From Candidatus Phascolarctobacterium caballi (GTDB lineage: Bacteria; Bacillota; Negativicutes; Acidaminococcales; Acidaminococcaceae): a stretch of 6,009 bases of DNA. The stretch is taken from positions 1 through 6,009 of the forward strand of contig JAGHTS010000244.1 of the NCBI GenBank assembly GCA_018065225.1, in the 5' to 3' direction. The stretch's first letter is position 1. The number at the start of each line of letters is the position of its first letter. Positions 1-4,391 of this stretch are shown here, piece after piece. The notes below the pieces were generated by a model that was not told where the DNA came from, made no database searches, and saw only the letters and a list, made by a program, of their open reading frames with translations. Made by a program: the position numbers and the translations under genes.

Positions 1-32
1 CCTACTCATCTTCGTCATCGGTTTATATTATT

Positions 33-60
33 ATTTTACCATTACTGCATTACTTGTCAA
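33..60 (-). promoter_or_regulatory. Outward promoter reading off the left edge
   Basis: On the minus strand a perfect TTGACA (60-55) is followed after 16 bases by TAAAAT (38-33), which differs from TATAAT at one position. Transcription would start near position 26 and run out of the window. It lies about 20 bases after the toxin stop codon, so it probably serves a separate gene beyond position 1. The spacer holds a short direct repeat (AGTAATGC, AGTAATGG). I see no terminator hairpin between the toxin stop and this promoter, so toxin-antitoxin read-through into the next gene is possible. The match is by eye only. Confidence 0.5.
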
Positions 61-79
61 CTGTTCTTGTAAAAATAAA

Positions 80-373
80 TTATTTTAGATACCTTTTCAA
101 TTCTTTATAAAAGTTTTCCCGTGTTCCTGCTGATATCACAATAACAATTTTATTTCCAAGTTCATGACGGGTATAAGCCAATTCATAATTGACTTTCTTA
201 TAGAATATATTATAGGAAAAAATCCCTGCTAAATCGCCCTTTTTCATTTCTCCTATAATTTCACCATCTGCAAGTCTGTGAACTGCGTCAAGAAAAATAT
301 TTTTAAGTTTTTTATCTTTCAACTTTTTCAAAAAATTACGTGCCGGTGCCTTAAATAAAACCTCATACTGCAT
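80..373 (-). CDS. Type II toxin, RelE/ParE superfamily
   Basis: This 97-residue basic protein has the size and layout of RelE/ParE-fold toxins. An N-terminal strand (MQYEVLFKAPARNFLKKL) is followed by a lysine-rich helix (about 10-35), and then a beta-sheet core with GDLAGIFSYNI (46-56) and YELAYTRHE (63-71). The C-terminal part is IVIVISAGTRENFYKELKRYL (76-96), where the Gly, Arg, Tyr and Lys resemble the active-site end of RelE-type ribonucleases. Family members usually cut mRNA, often on the ribosome, or in the ParE branch poison gyrase. The ATG lies 2 bases after the antitoxin stop codon, with a modest GGTGAG ribosome binding site 8 bases upstream inside the antitoxin gene, so the two genes are probably translationally coupled. 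Sampled bases are more AT-rich than panF (about 31% G+C over 121-360 against 49% over 1681-1920), as is common for mobile toxin-antitoxin genes. The RelE-like fold is fairly clear; the exact target cannot be read from sequence. Confidence 0.82.
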   Translation of the reverse strand: MQYEVLFKAPARNFLKKLKDKKLKNIFLDAVHRLADGEIIGEMKKGDLAGIFSYNIFYKKVNYELAYTRHELGNKIVIVISAGTRENFYKELKRYLK

Positions 374-375
374 TA

Positions 376-726
376 TCAGTTCTCACCAAAAACATCTTTT
401 ACAGTATAAAGTTTTCCATCTTTGGCAAGCATTTCCGAATCTTTGATTAATTTTTGTACAGCCGGACGAACCAAATTTTTTCTTTTTCTAAATTCTTGTA
501 GCAAATCTTCCCCACTATACCCTTCCTTAATCAAATCTGCCAAAAGCAAGTCATCAAACTCGCCAGTAGCATTTTTGCGAACAGGGCGAATGACTATTTC
601 CCCATCACGGATATAACAATCCGCCTCATCTGTAAATTCCAAAGATACATAAAAACTTTGGGGCAAAGTAACCTGCCTCTTGGACGAAATATTAATTCTT
701 TTAACTTTTTTTAATGTTTGCTCCAT
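376..726 (-). CDS. Antitoxin with SpoVT/AbrB DNA-binding domain
   Basis: The 116-residue product starts with a SpoVT/AbrB-type swapped-hairpin domain (about residues 9-49): RINISSKRQVTLPQSF, then an acidic strand (EADCYIRDGEIVIRPV). This fold binds DNA as a dimer and is shared with MazE and PrlF antitoxins. The rest (about 55-116) is charged and helical and probably wraps the toxin. It is the first gene of a two-gene unit with the RelE/ParE-type toxin, the usual antitoxin-first order. I chose the ATG at 726 because GAGGGGG lies 5 bases upstream; the in-frame ATG at 747 would add only seven residues (MRNEGVR) and put that ribosome binding site inside the gene. It likely represses its own operon through the inverted repeat at 746-785. 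An AbrB-fold antitoxin with a RelE-superfamily toxin has a precedent in PrlF-YhaV of E. coli. Confidence 0.83.
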   Translation of the reverse strand: MEQTLKKVKRINISSKRQVTLPQSFYVSLEFTDEADCYIRDGEIVIRPVRKNATGEFDDLLLADLIKEGYSGEDLLQEFRKRKNLVRPAVQKLIKDSEMLAKDGKLYTVKDVFGEN

Positions 727-745
727 TCTTACCCCCTCATTTCTC

Positions 746-785
746 ATTTTCTTGGTTTCCTATATTTTATATTTTCCAAGAAAAT
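746..785. promoter_or_regulatory. Inverted repeat, likely operator of the toxin-antitoxin operon
   Basis: Two 10-base arms are perfect reverse complements: ATTTTCTTGG (746-755) and CCAAGAAAAT (776-785), separated by 20 bases. The arm centres are 30 bases apart, about three helical turns, so two bound dimers would lie on the same DNA face. The right arm is also part of a nested palindrome, ATTTTC-CAA-GAAAAT (771-785). The repeat encloses the -10 element and start site of the antitoxin promoter, with the right arm inside the promoter spacer. Binding by the AbrB-type antitoxin is inference from position and symmetry. A terminator for panF is less likely because no T-run follows on the minus strand. 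Confidence 0.6.
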
Positions 786-792
786 TTGTCAA
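764..792 (-). promoter_or_regulatory. Promoter of the toxin-antitoxin operon
   Basis: On the minus strand, TTGACA (792-787) is followed after exactly 17 bases by TAAAAT (769-764), one mismatch from the sigma-A -10 consensus. Transcription would begin near 757, giving a leader of about 31 bases before the ATG at 726. The -35 hexamer overlaps the panF stop codon (TGA, 791-789), so the operon sits tightly against panF and may also receive panF read-through. It is one of the two best promoter matches in the window. Confidence 0.75.
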
Positions 793-2279
793 TCAAACAT
801 CTCCGGGAAGAACAATCGTAAAGTTTTTTCGTCCGGCTTCTTGCCCAAAGCATTGCCAACCAAAAACAAAATCAAAGACCCACCAATACCCAAAACAATT
901 TGATGCAAATCCAACACCTTAAACTTCAAAGCCATAGACACACAATAAATCAGCACACCGCCAAACATGGCAAACAACGCCCCCGTTTTGTTCGCACCCT
1001 GCCAAAACAAACCAAAAACCAACACCCAAAAGAACGCCGTTTCCAATCCGCCAAAAGCAAACATATTGATTTTCCAAATAACACTTGGTGGGGCAATGGC
1101 AATAAAATACACCGCAAAGCCGATAATAATTGTACCCATCAAACTTAACCTTTTAATCTTGTCATTGGCAATGGTTTTGCCCCGCTCCTGACAAATATTC
1201 AAATACACATCCTTAACTATTGAACCCGATGCGGTCAACAACAAACTGGACACTGTGGAAATTGTCGCCGCCACCGGCCCAATAATACATACTCCCGCCC
1301 AAAAGGGCCCCATACACTCCACAATCGTACGAGGGGTAATATTATCTATCGTTCCATAAACACTTAATTCCTGCGTCAAAATACCTTTGGCAAATACACC
1401 GATACTGGTCGCCACCAAAGTCATCAAGCCAATAACTATTGTGCCAATCAACATGGCATTATGCAGTGCCTTTGTGTTTTTGTAAGAAATGCCACGCACT
1501 ACGGACTGGGGCAAAGACAAGGTACAAATACCAACTAACAACCATTGGGAAATATACAAACTCATGGGCATTTTGCCCGCACTGAACGGCTCCAACATAT
1601 CAGGATGATATGTAGCCATATCCGTCATAATCTTGGTATAACCGCCACCCGCACTCATCATACAGCCAAACAGCAAACACACGCCCACCACCATGGCAAT
1701 GGCACAAAAGGCATCCGTCACCGCCACACCTTTAAACCCGCCAACCGTTGTATATAAAACAACAATCACACCAAACATCGTCAAACCCGTAACATAGGAA
1801 TAACCCGTCACCGCCTCAAACAATTTTGCCGCCCCAACAAATTGTGCCACCATTGTGGCACAGAAAAATGCCACCGTCACCAACGCCGCAAAATTTGCCA
1901 GCAAATTGGAATGATAGCGGGCACGCAAAACATCAATCACCGTCACCGCATCAATCTTATGGGCAACCAAAGCAATCTTTTTGCCGAACACGCCCAACAC
2001 CAAAAAAATAACCACAACCTGCACCATCGCCATGTATAACCAGCCGTAACCGATTACCCAAGCCATCCCCGGACCGCCCACAAAAGTTGACACCGAAGAA
2101 TAAGTCGCCGCCGTAGTCATTGCCAACACAAAACCGCCCAAAGTCCTGCCGCCAATAAAATAGTCCCTGACAAAATTATTGGCACGATCTTTGGCAGAAT
2201 CATGCTGAATTTTTAACGAAACCGCCAACAAAAAAACTAAAAAAATCAACACGGGCAGTAAACAAAAAATGCTACTCAT
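789..2279 (-). CDS. panF: Sodium/pantothenate symporter (SSS family)
   Basis: PanF imports pantothenate (vitamin B5), the precursor of coenzyme A, using the sodium gradient across the inner membrane. The 496-residue product is hydrophobic throughout, consistent with about 13 membrane helices, and is close to the E. coli PanF length of about 480. Family features include DYFIGGRTLGGFVLAMTTAA with SSVSTFVGGPGMAW just after (39-74), closely resembling PanF. The sodium-solute symporter signature YTTVGGFKGVAVTDA is at 176-190. STVSSLLLTASGS (341-353) corresponds to the helix that contributes serines to the sodium site. The start at 2279 is chosen because GGAGG lies 6 bases upstream; the frame stays open to an ATG at 2321, which would overlap yhdT by 50 bases. 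The gene overlaps yhdT by 8 bases, the same pair order as in E. coli, which supports the pantothenate assignment. No terminator is visible after it. Another SSS substrate remains possible. Confidence 0.9.
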   Translation of the reverse strand: MSSIFCLLPVLIFLVFLLAVSLKIQHDSAKDRANNFVRDYFIGGRTLGGFVLAMTTAATYSSVSTFVGGPGMAWVIGYGWLYMAMVQVVVIFLVLGVFGKKIALVAHKIDAVTVIDVLRARYHSNLLANFAALVTVAFFCATMVAQFVGAAKLFEAVTGYSYVTGLTMFGVIVVLYTTVGGFKGVAVTDAFCAIAMVVGVCLLFGCMMSAGGGYTKIMTDMATYHPDMLEPFSAGKMPMSLYISQWLLVGICTLSLPQSVVRGISYKNTKALHNAMLIGTIVIGLMTLVATSIGVFAKGILTQELSVYGTIDNITPRTIVECMGPFWAGVCIIGPVAATISTVSSLLLTASGSIVKDVYLNICQERGKTIANDKIKRLSLMGTIIIGFAVYFIAIAPPSVIWKINMFAFGGLETAFFWVLVFGLFWQGANKTGALFAMFGGVLIYCVSMALKFKVLDLHQIVLGIGGSLILFLVGNALGKKPDEKTLRLFFPEMFD

Positions 2280-2529
2280 GTGGCACCTCCCCGTCCTCCA
2301 AAGAAAAATCTTGGAAAACAAACTTAATGAGCAGCCAAACTACAAGACAGGTAAAAATCCAAGTCCCCACACACCCCGTCCAAACCCACAAAGGTGTGGA
2401 AAAAAGCATTACCTTGCAATCTGCAAGTCCAAATCCTGCCACCCACCAAAAGGCAATCACCAACAGTGTAGCAATGCAAGTCGCCAGCGCTTCCTTATTC
2501 GCCTGACGAAATTTTTCGCTTTGTTTCAT
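2272..2529 (-). CDS. yhdT: YhdT family small membrane protein (DUF997)
   Basis: The 85-residue product has a short charged N-terminus (MKQSEKFRQANKEA), a first membrane helix at about 15-34 (containing AFWWVAGFGL) and a second at about 47-70 (TGCVGTWIFTCLVVWLLIKF). It ends in an acidic tail (DFSLEDGEVPHE). Size, two-helix layout and the aromatic WW and W-rich segments match the YhdT/DUF997 family, which is found just upstream of panF in many bacteria. Its function is unknown; a role as accessory subunit or assembly partner of the symporter is suggested by the conserved pairing only. The ATG at 2529 has AGAGGA 7 bases upstream. Its last 8 bases overlap the start of panF, so the two are probably translationally coupled and made from one transcript starting in the divergent region near 2581. 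Confidence 0.85.
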   Translation of the reverse strand: MKQSEKFRQANKEALATCIATLLVIAFWWVAGFGLADCKVMLFSTPLWVWTGCVGTWIFTCLVVWLLIKFVFQDFSLEDGEVPHE

Positions 2530-2587
2530 GACAAAGTCCTCTTTTCAAAGTGTGCATGTAAGCATTACGCAAATCACGCCGTATCAT

Positions 2588-2616
2588 ATTGTAGCATAAT
2601 TATATCTGTGCTACAA
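2588..2616 (-). promoter_or_regulatory. Promoter of yhdT-panF
   Basis: On the minus strand, TTGTAG (2616-2611) is followed after 17 bases by TACAAT (2593-2588). The -10 is preceded by TGC, giving the extended -10 form TGCTACAAT, which can compensate for the weak -35. Transcription would start near 2581, leaving a leader of about 50 bases before the yhdT ATG. A TATAAT also occurs at 2604-2599 on this strand but without a good -35. Confidence 0.55.
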
Positions 2617-2617
2617 T
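2589..2617 (+). promoter_or_regulatory. Promoter of the HAD phosphatase gene
   Basis: TTGTAG (2589-2594), a 17-base spacer and TACAAT (2612-2617), with TGC just before the -10 (extended -10). It is the exact mirror of the yhdT promoter on the other strand. A start site 6-9 bases after the -10 falls at 2623-2627, at or immediately before the ATG at 2627, so the transcript would have virtually no leader. Confidence 0.55.
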
Positions 2618-2626
2618 ATCTTAATC

Positions 2627-3424
2627 ATGAATAAAATTAAATTGATAGTTACCGATATGGACGGAACTCTTCTTAACAGCAATCTGGAATTAAGCGCAAA
2701 AAACATCTCCGCTATCAAGCAAGCCATAGATGCAGGCATTATTTTCGCCATCGCCACCGGCAGAATGTTTGAAGCCGCAGTACCCTATGCCAAGAAATTG
2801 GACAGAAACATTCCCCTCATTACCTACAATGGTGCAGTAGTAAAGGAAAGCCAAAGCGGAAAGATTTTATTTGAACAAACAATGGACGAAAATATTTCCC
2901 AAGAAATTTTTCAATATGGCAAAAGTATCGGACTGCACATGCATGGTTACTGGGGCGGAGAAGTTTATACAGACAAACTTGACGACAGCAGCCGTTGGTA
3001 CTCCATGATAATCCGCAAACCCGTCATTGAAATTGGTGATGACCTATTCAACATTAAACATAAAACCTATAAAATTTTAGGTATAGCACAGCCACATCTC
3101 TTCCGTGACCAATGGAATGATTTGGGATACAAATTTCGTGGCAAAGTGGAAATCACCAGTTCTTATCCAACTTTTTTGGAAATCTTAACCCCGGGACTGA
3201 ACAAATGGACAGCAGTAAAAAATTTGGCACAGCAATATAACATCAAAAATGAAGAAATCATGTGTATCGGTGACAACCACAATGACCTGTCCATGCTCAA
3301 AAATGCAGGGGTTGGCGTGGCAGTAGCCAATGCCAGTGACGAAGTGAAAAACATAGCGCAACTGCTTGTGCCAAGCAACGACAACAACGGCGTAGCAGTA
3401 GCTATCCAAAAAGCACTCCAATGA
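2627..3424 (+). CDS. Cof-type HAD-IIB family phosphatase
   Basis: The 265-residue protein has all four motifs of HAD hydrolases. Motif I is DMDGT (D10 nucleophile, D12 acid/base), motif II is AIATGR with T44, motif III has K193 in GLNKWTAV, and motif IV is IGDNHNDLSML with D216 and D220 holding magnesium. The insert between motifs II and III (about 85-185) is the C2-type cap of the Cof/YidA group, which usually dephosphorylates sugar phosphates or other small phosphometabolites; the substrate cannot be told from sequence. GVGVAVANASDEVKNIA (228-244) is the usual family ending. The start at 2627 is fixed by family alignment because motif I begins at residue 10, yet no Shine-Dalgarno lies upstream. 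It is the only plus-strand gene here, monocistronic, ending in its own terminator. No functional link with yhdT-panF is evident beyond the shared promoter region. Confidence 0.92.
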   Translation: MNKIKLIVTDMDGTLLNSNLELSAKNISAIKQAIDAGIIFAIATGRMFEAAVPYAKKLDRNIPLITYNGAVVKESQSGKILFEQTMDENISQEIFQYGKSIGLHMHGYWGGEVYTDKLDDSSRWYSMIIRKPVIEIGDDLFNIKHKTYKILGIAQPHLFRDQWNDLGYKFRGKVEITSSYPTFLEILTPGLNKWTAVKNLAQQYNIKNEEIMCIGDNHNDLSMLKNAGVGVAVANASDEVKNIAQLLVPSNDNNGVAVAIQKALQ

Positions 3425-3433
3425 GTGCTTTTT
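3408..3433 (+). terminator. Intrinsic terminator of the HAD phosphatase gene
   Basis: AAAAAGCACTC (3408-3418) pairs perfectly with GAGTGCTTTTT (3423-3433) around a 4-base CAAT loop, and the T-run forms the end of the stem. The stop codon TGA (3422-3424) is in the loop and 3' arm, so the hairpin overlaps the last codons of the gene. The A-run on the 5' side means it could also act in the minus direction. Confidence 0.8.
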
Positions 3434-3638
3434 AATATAACTCCCGCCTTTGCAAATTCAAAATCATTTTGCTTTTCACTTTGAAAAGTGCAAAAAAGCA
3501 AAGTAAAAATGTCGCCACTTTCGTGAAAAGTGGCGACACTTTATAAACACATTTTTGTGAAATTTGGCGGTTTTAAATCAAAACCGTTTAAAAATTATGT
3601 ACCAATTCAAAAACTTTTAGCGGCTTCCTTTTTAAATT
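3434..3638. other. Gene-free, hairpin-rich stretch between two convergent genes
   Basis: No credible coding region is seen here on either strand. Three hairpins are visible besides the flanking terminators. The first (3468-3502) has a 9-bp outer stem, a 5-bp inner stem CACTT/AAGTG and a 3-base bulge. The second (3510-3538) is a 12-bp stem with a 5-base loop. The third (3568-3586) is CGGTTTT/AAAACCG. A short palindrome, CTTTTTAA-A-TTAAAAAG, lies at the right end and runs to 3644. The region is the convergence point of the HAD gene and trmB transcripts, so backup terminators are expected, though the number of structures is high for about 200 bases. Confidence 0.6.
3505..3538 (-). terminator. 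Second minus-strand hairpin with T-run
   Basis: TGTCGCCACTTT (3510-3521) and AAAGTGGCGACA (3527-3538) form a 12-bp perfect stem with a 5-base loop. On the minus strand the stem is followed directly by a run of T (3509-3505), the layout of an intrinsic terminator. It would be a backup for trmB transcripts that pass the first terminator, or the end of an unannotated small RNA. On the plus strand it is followed only by CTTTATAA, a poorer fit. Confidence 0.55.
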
Positions 3639-3665
3639 AAAAAGCGGATATTACGTAATATCCGC
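3639..3665 (-). terminator. Intrinsic terminator of trmB
   Basis: A 22-base perfect palindrome (3644-3665), with GCGGATATTA on one side and TAATATCCGC on the other, is followed on the minus strand by TTTTT (3643-3639). It lies 20 bases after the trmB stop codon. The stem is GC-rich at its base and the loop small. Confidence 0.82.
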
Positions 3666-3685
3666 CTGCTATTTGTATAATTACA

Positions 3686-4324
3686 TTAAAATTCTACTTC
3701 GGCAAAACAAATCTTGTTGCCTTTAGCACTAAACCTTTCTTCATATTCCGTTTGCACTTCATTGTCAATATTACTGTTATGCAAATCAGTACTGTATCGC
3801 AGCACCTTTGCACCAACTGCAGCAAATTCTTCCATACTGAAATCAAAAAGTCCCCTATTGTCTGTCTTAAAACGCAATTTGCCGCCTTTGCCCAATAGTT
3901 TACGGTACATTTCCAAAAAACGACGGTGTGTCAATCTTCTTTTGGCATGTCGTGCCTTTGGCCACGGGTCAGAAAAATTTAAATATAACTCTTTGATTTC
4001 CCCTTCCTCAAACCATTCCAAAATACCCTGTGCGTCCGCCAGCAACACCCTCACATTATTTAATTTTTTTTCTAACGCCTTCCGCGCAGGATAAAAAGCA
4101 ATATCGTGCTGAAACTCCACCGCAATAAATGCTTTTTCAGGATGTAATTCTGCCATACCAATAATAAATTTACCTTTGCCGCACCCGATTTCCAAAGTCA
4201 AAGATTTATCAGGAAACAACTCTTGCCAATGCCCTTTCATTGTCTCCAGCCCATTGTCAAAAAGTGTTTTGTCCCGTACCTCATCCATTGCTGTTTCTAT
4301 CCATGGTTTTTTTCTTAGTCTCAC
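3686..4324 (-). CDS. trmB: tRNA (guanine-N7-)-methyltransferase
   Basis: TrmB uses S-adenosylmethionine to methylate N7 of G46 in the variable loop of several tRNAs. The 212-residue product has a Rossmann-type fold with the SAM-binding loop EIGCGKGKF (45-53), an acidic residue after the second strand (E70), and AD at 96-97. The signature LNFSDPWPKARHAKRR is at 115-130, followed by FKTDNRGLF (152-160), DLHNSN (180-185) and TEYEERFSA (192-200), all near-identical to the Bacillus subtilis enzyme. I chose the GTG at 4324, giving MRLRKKPW, which matches the family N-terminus and the usual length of about 213; GGCGG lies 4 bases upstream. An earlier in-frame GTG at 4354 falls in the loop of the upstream terminator and is unlikely. 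Transcription probably comes from the upstream genes or an undetected promoter. Confidence 0.95.
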   Translation of the reverse strand: MRLRKKPWIETAMDEVRDKTLFDNGLETMKGHWQELFPDKSLTLEIGCGKGKFIIGMAELHPEKAFIAVEFQHDIAFYPARKALEKKLNNVRVLLADAQGILEWFEEGEIKELYLNFSDPWPKARHAKRRLTHRRFLEMYRKLLGKGGKLRFKTDNRGLFDFSMEEFAAVGAKVLRYSTDLHNSNIDNEVQTEYEERFSAKGNKICFAEVEF

Positions 4325-4339
4325 TTTTCCGCCTTTCAC

Positions 4340-4368
4340 AAAAAAGGGCTTCACTTGAAGCCCTTTTT
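4340..4368 (-). terminator. Intrinsic terminator after the M23 peptidase gene
   Basis: AAAAAGGGCTTCA (4341-4353) and TGAAGCCCTTTTT (4356-4368) are perfect complements, 13 bases each, with a very small loop. On the minus strand the stem ends in six T (4345-4340). It begins 23 bases after the peptidase stop codon and ends 15 bases before the trmB start. The symmetric A- and T-runs would let it work in both directions. Confidence 0.82.
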
Positions 4369-4391
4369 ATTTTTGCATTTTTTTACAACTA

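Larger units (their letters stand above)
2586..2619. repeat. 11-bp perfect inverted repeat in the divergent intergenic region
   Basis: ATATTGTAGCA (2586-2596) and TGCTACAATAT (2609-2619) are exact reverse complements separated by 12 AT-rich bases. The repeat lies between the divergent yhdT and HAD phosphatase genes and generates mirror-image promoter elements on both strands. It could in addition be an operator for a dimeric regulator. An RNA hairpin role is unlikely for the plus-strand transcript, since the predicted start site is downstream of the repeat. Confidence 0.75.

Noticed and set aside
1..18. Start of a coding region running off the left edge (ATG at 18 or 9 on the minus strand)
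   Set aside because: No ribosome binding site and only a few codons visible, so it cannot be supported.
746..785. Intrinsic terminator for panF
   Set aside because: The inverted repeat has a 20-base loop and no T-run on the minus strand, and it overlaps a near-consensus promoter.
2280..2321. Longer panF start at 2321
   Set aside because: It would overlap yhdT by 50 bases and add 14 residues (MFSKIFLWRTGRCH) absent from the family; GGAGG sits 6 bases before the ATG at 2279.
2586..2619. BirA (biotin repressor) box
   Set aside because: TTGTA and TACAA resemble the ends of BirA operators, but the span here is 28 bases rather than about 34 and the inner AAACC/GGTTT bases are missing; the promoter reading explains the repeat better.
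2269..2634. Plus-strand open frame of 121 codons
   Set aside because: Antisense to yhdT and the divergent promoter region; yhdT is supported by family match, ribosome binding site and coupling to panF.
3163..3501. Minus-strand open frame of 112 codons
   Set aside because: Antisense to the C-terminal half of the HAD phosphatase; its sequence is what the reverse of motif IV gives, and its start lies in a hairpin.
3714..4094. Plus-strand open frame of 126 codons
   Set aside because: Antisense to trmB; low-complexity Ser/Leu-rich translation with no family resemblance.
4325..4354. Longer trmB start (GTG at 4354)
   Set aside because: That codon lies in the loop of the upstream terminator; the GTG at 4324 has GGCGG upstream and gives the family N-terminus and length.
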